From positions 13,358 through 77,357 of the forward strand of contig CASIAX010000026.1 of assembly GCA_949372955.1 (NCBI GenBank): DNA of 64,000 nt, read 5' to 3'. Every line of letters begins with the position of its first letter. Position 1 is the stretch's first letter. This DNA is from SGZJ01 sp949372955. GTDB lineage: Bacteria; Bacteroidota; Bacteroidia; Flavobacteriales; Flavobacteriaceae. Below, piece after piece: positions 33,398 through 41,461 of this stretch. The position numbers were made by a program, and so were the translations under genes. The notes beneath the pieces are model-generated. The model made no database searches. It saw nothing but the letters and a program-made list of their open reading frames with translations, and was not told where the DNA came from.

Positions 33398-34678
33398 TTA
33401 CCACTCGTTTAATTTATTAGAGTCTAGTTTTATAAATATAAAAAGTAGTAATGTGAATGCCCACAAACTAGATCCTCCATAGCTAAAAAATGGTAACGGT
33501 ATCCCAATAGTCGGAACAAGGCCCATAACCATCCCTATATTTATTAAAAAGTGAAAGAATAGAATAGATACTACAGAGTATCCATAAACTCTACTAAATT
33601 GATTTTTTTGTAACTCAGATAAATAAAGTATTCTAACTAATAGTAAGACAAACAAAACTATAATAAAACTACTACCTAAAAACCCCCATTCTTCTCCCAC
33701 TGTACTAAAAATATAATCTGTTTGTTGTTCGGGGACAAATTTTCCAATTGTTCTAGTCCCTTCAAGGTATCCTTTTCCTGTCCATCCCCCAGAGCTAATC
33801 GCTTTTTCAGACTCGTTAAGATTGTATAAAATAGTCCTTTTCATTTTTTCTATTTCTTCAGGGTTATTTTCAAGTTTTAGCCAGAGACTTATTCTATTTT
33901 TTTGATGTTGCTTGATTATGTTATCAAAAAAATAGTCTACACTGAAAGAAAATATTGTACAAAAAATCATAACTCCAAAATGCTTTATTAAGGAGTTTCT
34001 TTTTTTTCTTTTCCTAAAAAAGTTAATAAAAATTATAATAAATGAAATACAAATTGTAGTTATTAAAGAGAGTTTAATTGTAGATATTACTAATAAAAAC
34101 AACAACCCTATGATATATAGATAAACCTTAGGCACTCCTTCTCTGAACAGAACAAAGAAAAACGCAAAATAAACTAGTGTACTTCCTGTATCGTTCTGTA
34201 GTATTATTAAAAGTGCTGGCAAGAAAATTATTATCAAGAGCTTTAGTTGATGATTGATAAGTTTAATATTAGTTTGAAGATCACTAATAAATTTAGCTAT
34301 TGCTAATGAAGTTGCAACTTTTGCAAATTCACTTGGTTGAATTGTAAAAGAGCCAATTCCATACCAAGATGTTGATCCATTTACTGTTTTACCAAAAATG
34401 AATAGGCCGATTAAAGAGATAATTGACAGAATATAAAATATGCTTGCAAATCTTTCATAAAATTTTGCTTCAATACTAAGTACAATTAGTATTAGCACAG
34501 AGGATAATAAAATAAAGACTAGTTGTTTTCCATAAAGTTCGTTTATGTTTATCAAACTGCCAATTTCACCAGTTATGCTGGAAGATAAAATATTACCCCA
34601 GCCAAATCCAACTAGAAGTATGTATAGTAATACTAAAACTTTATCTACTTTAAATACATTTCTTCTATCCCCAATCAT
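33398..34678 (-). CDS. rodA: Rod-shape SEDS peptidoglycan glycosyltransferase RodA
   Basis: RodA polymerises glycan strands in the elongasome together with PBP2. The 426-residue protein is almost entirely hydrophobic, with about ten predicted membrane segments. SEDS-family motifs are visible: FTIQPSEFAKVATSLAIAKF, the catalytic-loop region EEWGFLGSSFIIVLF, and IGIPLPFFSYGGSS near the C-terminus. It is the last gene of the leftward mre operon; its start overlaps the mrdA stop by 1 base. An extra soluble stretch around 225-300 is somewhat larger than in E. coli RodA. Confidence 0.95.
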   Translation of the reverse strand: MIGDRRNVFKVDKVLVLLYILLVGFGWGNILSSSITGEIGSLININELYGKQLVFILLSSVLILIVLSIEAKFYERFASIFYILSIISLIGLFIFGKTVNGSTSWYGIGSFTIQPSEFAKVATSLAIAKFISDLQTNIKLINHQLKLLIIIFLPALLIILQNDTGSTLVYFAFFFVLFREGVPKVYLYIIGLLFLLVISTIKLSLITTICISFIIIFINFFRKRKKRNSLIKHFGVMIFCTIFSFSVDYFFDNIIKQHQKNRISLWLKLENNPEEIEKMKRTILYNLNESEKAISSGGWTGKGYLEGTRTIGKFVPEQQTDYIFSTVGEEWGFLGSSFIIVLFVLLLVRILYLSELQKNQFSRVYGYSVVSILFFHFLINIGMVMGLVPTIGIPLPFFSYGGSSLWAFTLLLFIFIKLDSNKLNEW

Positions 34679-36540
34679 TATTGATTTATTTTAAATGGCT
34701 TATTTAAAAATGGTTTTTCGTATTCATTTGCTAAACTTTTTTCTATAACTAGTTTTTCCATTCTTTTTAAAGTAACCTCTCCCTTTATATACTTTTCAAT
34801 CATTAGAGATGCTATTCTTCCAGCCCATCTAGATCCGTAATACCCATTCTCCACTAAAACTGATATGGCAATTGTAGGATTATCCTTCGGAGCAAATGCT
34901 ATAAAAATAGAATGATCGGTTAATTGAGTTTTTGTTCCATCTATTTTGGTAAAATTTTCAGATGTTCCTGTTTTTCCACAAATCTCAATTCCAGGAACTT
35001 GCAAAAATTTAGCAGTTCCAGTTTTATATACTTCACTTAGCCCTTTTATAATAGGTTCATAATGAACACTATCTATCAGACTATATTTACGTATATTAAA
35101 TTTCGATTCTATAGCAGATCCTTCAATTTTTTTTATAATATGTGGAGTATAGTAAAAACCTTTATTAGCTATTACAGCTGTCATATTTGCAAGTTGAATA
35201 GGCGTTACTAACACCTCTCCTTGTCCAATAGCGTTTGAGAGCGTTGTTGTAGCACCCCATTTGAAATCAGGATACCAGCTATCATAAAATTCAAAATCTG
35301 GAATAATTCCTTTTTTACCAACCGAGAGATCATTATTTAAATACTCTCCAAGTCCAAAACTCTTCATTTGATTACTCCAATTATCAAAGGATTCTTCTGT
35401 AGATAATTTAGTGTCGATTGTTTTTCTGTACGCATTTGCAAAATAGGAGTTACAAGACAGTGATATTGCACTATTTAAATTTCGATAACCACCTCCACAA
35501 TGGCACTGCATTTTTCGTTTTTCTTTCCCATATTGATAGTAATTATTACAAAATATGGTTGTTTTTTCTGTAATTGCTTTTTCTTGCAAAGCAGAAAGAC
35601 CTACCAATATTTTAAAGGGAGATCCAGGAGCATGCATGTTTAGAAGACTTTTGTCAACTAGAGGTTTGTATATGCTATCATTATAAAGTTTCATGTAATT
35701 TTTCGACCTGTTTCTTCCAATTAATAAATTGGGATTATAGGATGGAGCTGAAACTAAGCTTAAAATTTCTCCATTTGTTGGATCTATAGCTACGATACCT
35801 CCTTTTTTCCCATTCATCAATAATTCTCCATATTTTTGTAAATCAGAATCAATTGTTATTGTTAAGTCCTTACCTGCAATGGGAACTATATCTAAATCTC
35901 CATTTTTAAAACTTCCTATATCTCGATTAAATCTATCTTTTTGAATAAATTTAATCCCTTTAATTCCTCTAAGTTCTTCTTCATATGATATTTCAACTCC
36001 CTGCTTCCCTATGAGATCTCCCATTGAATAATAAGCATCTTTTTCTATAATTGAATTATTCACTTCTGCTATGTAGCCAAGAACATTAGCTCCGATATTA
36101 GTATTATAGTCTCTTAGATTTCTCTTTTGAATATAAAAGCCTTCAAATTTTCTAATTTTCTCTGCTAAATATCCATAATCTTCTTTTGATAGGTGAGCTA
36201 AAAAAACTTGTGGGATTCTGGGTGAGTATTTCTTTGTTCTATTATAGCGTTTAATTAAGAAATCCTTATCTATTTTAAGTAAATTACAAAATTCTAACGT
36301 ATCAAATTCCTTAACATTTCTAGGAATAATCATCACATCATAAGATGGTTGATTAGATACTAAGAGCTTTTCATTTCTGTCGTATATGTAACCTCTTTTC
36401 GGGTAAGTAAATACTTTTCTAATCGCATTATCTTCAAATATGTCATATGTATTACTTGAATATATTTGTAGATAAAATAGCCTTGATATAAAAATAATTC
36501 CAACAATAATTACTGCAAAATATAAAAGTGATTTTCTCAT
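34678..36540 (-). CDS. mrdA: Penicillin-binding protein 2 (class B transpeptidase)
   Basis: This elongasome transpeptidase cross-links peptidoglycan. The 620-residue protein has an N-terminal membrane anchor (residues 5-25), a dimerisation/pedestal domain (from KRGYIYDRNEKLLVSN) and a C-terminal transpeptidase domain. The catalytic serine is Ser307 in SPFK (SxxK), followed by SCNSYF (SxN) and CGKTGTSE (KTG). A Cys-rich insert (CNNYYQYGKEKRKMQCHCGG) lies just before the SxN motif and is common in Bacteroidota PBP2. It overlaps rodA and mreD by 1 and 4 bases. Confidence 0.96.
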   Translation of the reverse strand: MRKSLLYFAVIIVGIIFISRLFYLQIYSSNTYDIFEDNAIRKVFTYPKRGYIYDRNEKLLVSNQPSYDVMIIPRNVKEFDTLEFCNLLKIDKDFLIKRYNRTKKYSPRIPQVFLAHLSKEDYGYLAEKIRKFEGFYIQKRNLRDYNTNIGANVLGYIAEVNNSIIEKDAYYSMGDLIGKQGVEISYEEELRGIKGIKFIQKDRFNRDIGSFKNGDLDIVPIAGKDLTITIDSDLQKYGELLMNGKKGGIVAIDPTNGEILSLVSAPSYNPNLLIGRNRSKNYMKLYNDSIYKPLVDKSLLNMHAPGSPFKILVGLSALQEKAITEKTTIFCNNYYQYGKEKRKMQCHCGGGYRNLNSAISLSCNSYFANAYRKTIDTKLSTEESFDNWSNQMKSFGLGEYLNNDLSVGKKGIIPDFEFYDSWYPDFKWGATTTLSNAIGQGEVLVTPIQLANMTAVIANKGFYYTPHIIKKIEGSAIESKFNIRKYSLIDSVHYEPIIKGLSEVYKTGTAKFLQVPGIEICGKTGTSENFTKIDGTKTQLTDHSIFIAFAPKDNPTIAISVLVENGYYGSRWAGRIASLMIEKYIKGEVTLKRMEKLVIEKSLANEYEKPFLNKPFKINQ

Positions 36541-37040
36541 CTTTCATTTGTTTTGAACAAGTAGCTAAATAAGATACATGCAGTAATAGTAAATATTGAT
36601 GACATGAAAGATTTTTCAATTACAAAAAGTGTTTTAGAAAAATTGAAAATTTCAAGACTGAATAAAACTAGGTGATGAACTATGGATAATAGTGATATGT
36701 AAATTAATTTATCTTTTAAATCAATGTTTTTAAATTTAATTACTTGATGAATATACGCCTGGCCAAAAGATATTTTTAAAAAAATCGGTCTTAAATAAGC
36801 TATTGTTACCGATGCCGCCGCATGTAGCCCCAAAGTATCGCTAAAAACATCAATTACAAGCCCCATTAAAAAACTTATAAATATGAAAAATATTCTATCA
36901 CTTTTAATTGGGTAATAAATCACAAATACTATGTAAACAAACGGATTCAAGTATCCAAACAAGTTGATGTTATTAAATATTATCACTTGAGTGATAATAA
37001 GAAAAATTGCAGTAAATATATTCGAAGTAAGTTTATTCAT
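36537..37040 (-). CDS. mreD: Rod-shape determining protein MreD
   Basis: A 167-residue inner-membrane protein with four to six hydrophobic segments (LTSNIFTAIFLIITQVIIF, FVYIVFVIYYPI, IFFIFISFLMGLVIDVFSD, TACILFSYLF). The segment GLVIDVFSDTLGLHAAASV is typical of MreD. It is an elongasome scaffold between MreC and the RodA-PBP2 pair. It overlaps mreC by 8 bases and mrdA by 4 bases. Sequence conservation in MreD is low, so the assignment rests on topology, motif and operon position. Confidence 0.9.
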   Translation of the reverse strand: MNKLTSNIFTAIFLIITQVIIFNNINLFGYLNPFVYIVFVIYYPIKSDRIFFIFISFLMGLVIDVFSDTLGLHAAASVTIAYLRPIFLKISFGQAYIHQVIKFKNIDLKDKLIYISLLSIVHHLVLFSLEIFNFSKTLFVIEKSFMSSIFTITACILFSYLFKTNER

Positions 37041-37815
37041 TAAGCTCTTTGAGTTCTTCTAGGTGGTTGTTTTTTATAATATATACATTTTTTAAATCTG
37101 TCATATCGTTAAACAAATCCACTTCAATTTCAATATAGTTTTGTGTCTCATCTAATTTATAAGAAGATACTTCACCGATTAAAATTCCCTCGGGAAAAAT
37201 AAAAGAGTTTCCCCCCGTTACTATCGTATCTCCTATCGATACCGGACTTTGTTTTGGAAGATCCTTAAGTTGAATAGAGGTGTAATTCATTCCATCCCAG
37301 TTTAAAACACCAAAATGATTAGATTTTTTAAGTTTTGCATTTAAGTTTAGCTTGGTATTAAGTATAGAAATAACTCTGCTATAACTTTTTGAAACTCGAT
37401 CTGTTATTCCTACAACACCTTTGTTAGACACTACTCCCATATCATCATTTATGCTATCATTCAACCCTTTATCGATTGTCAAATAGTTATTATTGAAACT
37501 GTAGCTGTTTTTTATAATTTTCGAATCAAACACATTGTACTTTAAGCTGTCATAATTGGACTTAGAATTGAATATAATTTCTTTGAGTATTGTGTTTTCT
37601 TTGAGTAGTTCATTATTCTCATTTCTTAAATTAAAATAGGATGTAATAGAATTACTTGAGTTGTATACTTTAGCTGAAATACTATTAGTAGAATTTAGAA
37701 CTAAACTGTTATGATAACTACTATTAGAAAATATCATTATTAATGAAAAAGAGAAAAGCGTTAGAAATAAAATGAAATTTTTATTTCTAACAAAAAAATC
37801 GATGATTTGACGCAT
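37033..37815 (-). CDS. mreC: Rod-shape determining protein MreC
   Basis: A 260-residue periplasmic elongasome protein anchored by one N-terminal membrane helix (NFILFLTLFSFSLIMIF). A predicted coiled coil follows at about 55-90 (SITSYFNLRNENNELLKENTILKEII). The beta-rich C-terminal domain includes NKGVVGITDRVSKSYSRVISILN, SVSIGDTIVTGG-like PVSIGDTIVTGGNSFIFPEG and IGEVSSYK. It lies 9 bases after mreB and overlaps mreD by 8. Confidence 0.94.
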   Translation of the reverse strand: MRQIIDFFVRNKNFILFLTLFSFSLIMIFSNSSYHNSLVLNSTNSISAKVYNSSNSITSYFNLRNENNELLKENTILKEIIFNSKSNYDSLKYNVFDSKIIKNSYSFNNNYLTIDKGLNDSINDDMGVVSNKGVVGITDRVSKSYSRVISILNTKLNLNAKLKKSNHFGVLNWDGMNYTSIQLKDLPKQSPVSIGDTIVTGGNSFIFPEGILIGEVSSYKLDETQNYIEIEVDLFNDMTDLKNVYIIKNNHLEELKELNE

Positions 37816-37824
37816 AAGTTAATC

Positions 37825-38853
37825 TTATTTTATCAATACACTTTTATACTTAGGAAGATTTTTAAGTACAATTCCGGTTCCTCTAACTACAGCTCTTAAT
37901 GGATCCTCAGCAATATACACAGGGAGGTCTGTTTTTTTAGATAACCTTTTGTCTAAACCTCTTAGCATTGATCCACCACCAGCTAAATAAATACCAGTAT
38001 TGTATATGTCCGCTGCTAATTCAGGTGGAGTTTGTGATAATGTTTCCATAACAGAATCTTCAATTCTTAAAATTGATTTATCCAATGCTTTTGCTATTTC
38101 ACGGTAAGATATTTGAACCTGTTTAGGTTTCCCAGTTAGTAAATCCCTTCCCTGAACACTCATTTCTTCAGGTGGTAAATCAAGGTCTCCAGTGGCAGAT
38201 CCAATTTGAATTTTTATTTTTTCTGCAGTTCTGTCTCCAACGTAAAGATTATGTTGAGTTCTCATGTAATAAATTATATCATTTGTGAATACATCTCCTG
38301 CAACTTTCACTGATTTATCACAGACTATTCCACCTAGTGCTATTACTGCAATTTCTGTTGTTCCACCTCCAATGTCAACAATCATATTTCCCTTTGGTTG
38401 CATAATGTCAACACCAATTCCAATAGCCGCAGCCATTGGCTCATGAATTAAATAAACTTCTTTACCATTAACTCTTTCAGCAGATTCTTTTACAGCTCTC
38501 ATTTCAACTTCTGTAATACCTGACGGGATACAAATGACCATTCTAAGAGCTGGCGAAAAAAACTTCTTTTTGAGCGCTGGAATACTTTTTATAAATAAAC
38601 TAATCATTTGCTCAGAAGCATCAAAATCAGCTATAACCCCATCTTTTAAGGGTCTTATAGTTTTAATGTTTTCATGAGTTTTACCCTGCATCAAATTAGC
38701 TTCGTTACCTACAGCAATTATTTTACCAGAAACTCTATCTCTGGCTACAATCGATGGGCTATCAATTACAACTTTATCGTTGTGTATAATTAGTGTATTT
38801 GCAGTACCTAAATCTATTGCAATTTCTTCAGTTAAAAAATCAAAAAAGGACAT
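37825..38853 (-). CDS. mreB: Actin-like cell-shape protein MreB
   Basis: MreB forms membrane-bound filaments that direct lateral wall synthesis, so the cell is probably rod-shaped. The 342-residue protein has the actin-fold nucleotide motifs: phosphate-1 EIAIDLGTANTLI near residue 11, phosphate-2 NMIVDIGGGTTEIAVI, and the adenosine motif GIYLAGGGSMLRGLDK. The segment HEPMAAAIGIG is also diagnostic. It is the first gene of the leftward operon mreB-mreC-mreD-mrdA-rodA. Length and motifs are normal. Confidence 0.97.
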   Translation of the reverse strand: MSFFDFLTEEIAIDLGTANTLIIHNDKVVIDSPSIVARDRVSGKIIAVGNEANLMQGKTHENIKTIRPLKDGVIADFDASEQMISLFIKSIPALKKKFFSPALRMVICIPSGITEVEMRAVKESAERVNGKEVYLIHEPMAAAIGIGVDIMQPKGNMIVDIGGGTTEIAVIALGGIVCDKSVKVAGDVFTNDIIYYMRTQHNLYVGDRTAEKIKIQIGSATGDLDLPPEEMSVQGRDLLTGKPKQVQISYREIAKALDKSILRIEDSVMETLSQTPPELAADIYNTGIYLAGGGSMLRGLDKRLSKKTDLPVYIAEDPLRAVVRGTGIVLKNLPKYKSVLIK

Positions 38854-38940
38854 CTATTAAAAATTAAAGTAAGTAAATCTATTCATATCTAATATACATA
38901 AAATCTGATCAAATATTTAACAATAAAATAAAATATTTTA

Positions 38941-40470
38941 TCAATGTTTGAAATGTCTAAATCCAGTAAAAACCATTGGTATTTTATTTTCATTACAATA
39001 GTCGATACTTAAATTGTCTTTTATTGAACCTCCAGGCTGAATAACTGAATTTATTCCATTTTTATTTGCAATTTCAACACAATCTGGAAATGGAAAAAAT
39101 GCATCACTAGCCATAGCGGCTCCATTTAAATCGAATTTAAAGCTAATTGCTTTATGTATTGCTTGACTAAGCGCATCGACTCTACTAGTCTGGCCTGTTC
39201 CACTTGCTAGCAATTGCTTGTTTTTTACTAAAACAATTGTATTAGACTTTGTGTTTTTACATATTTTGGATGCAAATAATAAATCTTCTATTTGCTTATT
39301 GTTTGGCTTGAGTGTAGTTGCAAATTTAAAATCATTTAAGTCATCAGTATGATTATCTTTTTGTTGGGCTAAATATCCATTTAGACAGCTCCTGACAATG
39401 TATTCCGGTTCTTCAAAATCTTTAAGAACTAAGATTATTCTATTTTTTTTCTGTTTTAAAATATCTAACGATTCTTTAGTGAATTTTGGAGCTATAACAA
39501 CCTCGCAGAAGAGGCTATTTATCAGTTCAGCAACTTCAATACCAATTTCTGAGTTACTAATTAGGACTCCTCCAAATGCTGATACAGGGTCTGCCGCTAA
39601 AGCATCAATATAAGCTTGTTTAATAGTATCTCTTGTGGCTATCCCACAAGCGTTGTTGTGTTTCATTATGGCGAACGTAGGCTTATTGTTTTTAAACTCA
39701 AGTATTAAACTAACTGCGGCATCAACATCTAGCAGGTTATTATAGCTTAGTTCTTTACCATGAATTTTATCAAAAACTTTTTCAAATTCACCATAGAAAT
39801 ATCCCTTTTGATGTGGGTTTTCTCCGTACCTTAATACTTTTGGTTTATCATCGCTAATTTTCAGCGCATCGATTTCTTTTTTAGAATTAAAATAGTTGAA
39901 TATAGCCGAGTCATAATTTGAAGAGACATTAAAAGACTTTAAAGCAAACAATTCTCTTTCTTTAACAGATAAATTCCCGTTTTTCTGTTTTAGTATATTA
40001 AGGAATAAATTGTAATCTTCTTTAGAAGAAATACAAGCTACATCCTTATAATTTTTTGCAGCTGCTCTTATCAATGAAATTCCACCAATATCGATCTTTT
40101 CAATAATTTCAGCTTGTGATGCTTTAGAACTAACGGTCTTTTCAAATGGATATAAATCAACAATAACTAAATCTATTTGAGGTATTTCGTAGTCTTTTAA
40201 TTCTTTTTGATCATTGTTGTTATCTCTTCTATTTAATATACCACCAAAAACTTTTGGATGTAGAGTTTTAACTCTTCCGCCAAGAATTGATGGATAAGAA
40301 GTCAGGTCTTCAACTCGAATTACTTCAATCCCTAAATCATTAATAAATTTTTGAGTTCCACCTGTAGAATATATTACAACATTTTGTTTGTCTAGTTCTT
40401 TAACTAGAGGCTCTAAGCCATCTTTGTTAAACACAGATATTAACGCTGACTTTATCTTAATTTCACTCAT
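38941..40470 (-). CDS. purH: Bifunctional AICAR formyltransferase / IMP cyclohydrolase
   Basis: PurH carries out the last two steps of IMP synthesis. The 509-residue protein has the N-terminal MGS-like IMP cyclohydrolase domain (SALISVFNKDGLEPLVKEL, STGGTQKFI, GRVKTLHPKVFGG) and the C-terminal AICAR transformylase domain (LRYGENPHQKGYF, the catalytic KHNNACG, DPVSAFGG, and SDAFFPFPD). The C-terminus VFTGFRHFKH is also typical. A promoter box lies 25 bases upstream. It is transcribed leftward towards mreB with an 87-base AT-rich gap. Confidence 0.97.
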   Translation of the reverse strand: MSEIKIKSALISVFNKDGLEPLVKELDKQNVVIYSTGGTQKFINDLGIEVIRVEDLTSYPSILGGRVKTLHPKVFGGILNRRDNNNDQKELKDYEIPQIDLVIVDLYPFEKTVSSKASQAEIIEKIDIGGISLIRAAAKNYKDVACISSKEDYNLFLNILKQKNGNLSVKERELFALKSFNVSSNYDSAIFNYFNSKKEIDALKISDDKPKVLRYGENPHQKGYFYGEFEKVFDKIHGKELSYNNLLDVDAAVSLILEFKNNKPTFAIMKHNNACGIATRDTIKQAYIDALAADPVSAFGGVLISNSEIGIEVAELINSLFCEVVIAPKFTKESLDILKQKKNRIILVLKDFEEPEYIVRSCLNGYLAQQKDNHTDDLNDFKFATTLKPNNKQIEDLLFASKICKNTKSNTIVLVKNKQLLASGTGQTSRVDALSQAIHKAISFKFDLNGAAMASDAFFPFPDCVEIANKNGINSVIQPGGSIKDNLSIDYCNENKIPMVFTGFRHFKH

Positions 40471-40494
40471 TTTAAGGATCTATTTTTTTAAACT

Positions 40495-40502
40495 CAAATT
40501 TA
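40495..40502 (-). promoter_or_regulatory. Promoter of purH
   Basis: On the minus strand this reads TAAATTTG, an exact match to TAnnTTTG, with a TTG 16 bases upstream (40521-40519). The distance to the purH start codon is 24 bases. Confidence 0.5.
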
Positions 40503-40621
40503 GCAATTTAATGTAGATCAACGCTCTGTTTATATGTCAAATAGATATGTTTTTTTCAACTAAACAGTATACTTATTAACATCTTTGAGGTTTTTTTATG
40601 GTTGTCTAATTTAGACTAGAG

Positions 40622-41389
40622 TTAATTTTTAATTTGATTTGTATCTTTCATATACTTCTCATCAGATAATAAATCATTTCGCATAAACGTATATAACCTG
40701 TCTTTTAACTTGTCTAAATCTTGAATTTTCAATCCCTTTGTCTCAAAAAATTTATGTTGTTTTATTCTAAATAAACCAGGACCTCCTTTGAGAAAATTCC
40801 AAGAAAAAAGACGCTTACAGTCATAATACGATTGAGGTACAATTGGTATTTGATACTCTATAGCTAGGCTAAAAGCTCCATTTTTAAAAGGAGCAAGGAC
40901 AACTCCTTCAGTTGGAACTAATCCCTCAGGAAAAATACCAATACTAGTGCCATTTTTAAGTCTTTTTTTAGCTAATTCATAAACCATTTTTCTGCTTTTT
41001 GCATCGCTCCTGTCCACCATAATAATAATTCTTTTGTAAAAAAATCCGAATATAGGGATTTTTTCTAATGATTTTTTACCTACAAATACAATTGGATTTT
41101 TACTAGAAACAACCAACACAAATGCATCCATTAGGGATCCATGATTTGGGCAAAACATATAGCTTTTGTTCGGTTCAATATCTTGTTCATTATTAAATTC
41201 TAATCGAAACCCCATTCCGTATATCAAAACTTTAGACCATAATCTTACAAGTTTCCACATTTGTGGATAATAGGATTCTTTTAATGTTAAAATAAATAAT
41301 AGTGGGCTAATAAGTATTAACGTTACAAATATTAGAATGTAAAACCATGACCTCCAAATTAATTGTAATGGGATTTTTATAAACTTCAT
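40622..41389 (-). CDS. plsC: 1-acyl-sn-glycerol-3-phosphate acyltransferase family protein
   Basis: A 255-residue membrane-associated acyltransferase, probably adding the second acyl chain in phosphatidic acid synthesis. An N-terminal membrane segment (SWFYILIFVTLILISPLLFIL) precedes the catalytic NHGSLMDAF motif (HxxxxD) near residue 83. The substrate-binding FPEG motif (GIFPEGLVPTEG) is near residue 156. The segment VGKKSLEKIPIFGFFYKR is also typical. The gene stands alone between purH and a divergent TonB receptor. Other acyl acceptors such as ornithine lipids are possible. Confidence 0.88.
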   Translation of the reverse strand: MKFIKIPLQLIWRSWFYILIFVTLILISPLLFILTLKESYYPQMWKLVRLWSKVLIYGMGFRLEFNNEQDIEPNKSYMFCPNHGSLMDAFVLVVSSKNPIVFVGKKSLEKIPIFGFFYKRIIIMVDRSDAKSRKMVYELAKKRLKNGTSIGIFPEGLVPTEGVVLAPFKNGAFSLAIEYQIPIVPQSYYDCKRLFSWNFLKGGPGLFRIKQHKFFETKGLKIQDLDKLKDRLYTFMRNDLLSDEKYMKDTNQIKN

Positions 41390-41461
41390 ATTTTTTATAA
41401 TGTATTGTTAAATTATACTACAGTGTATGGTTTTAGAAAATATTTAATTTAAATTTACTGA

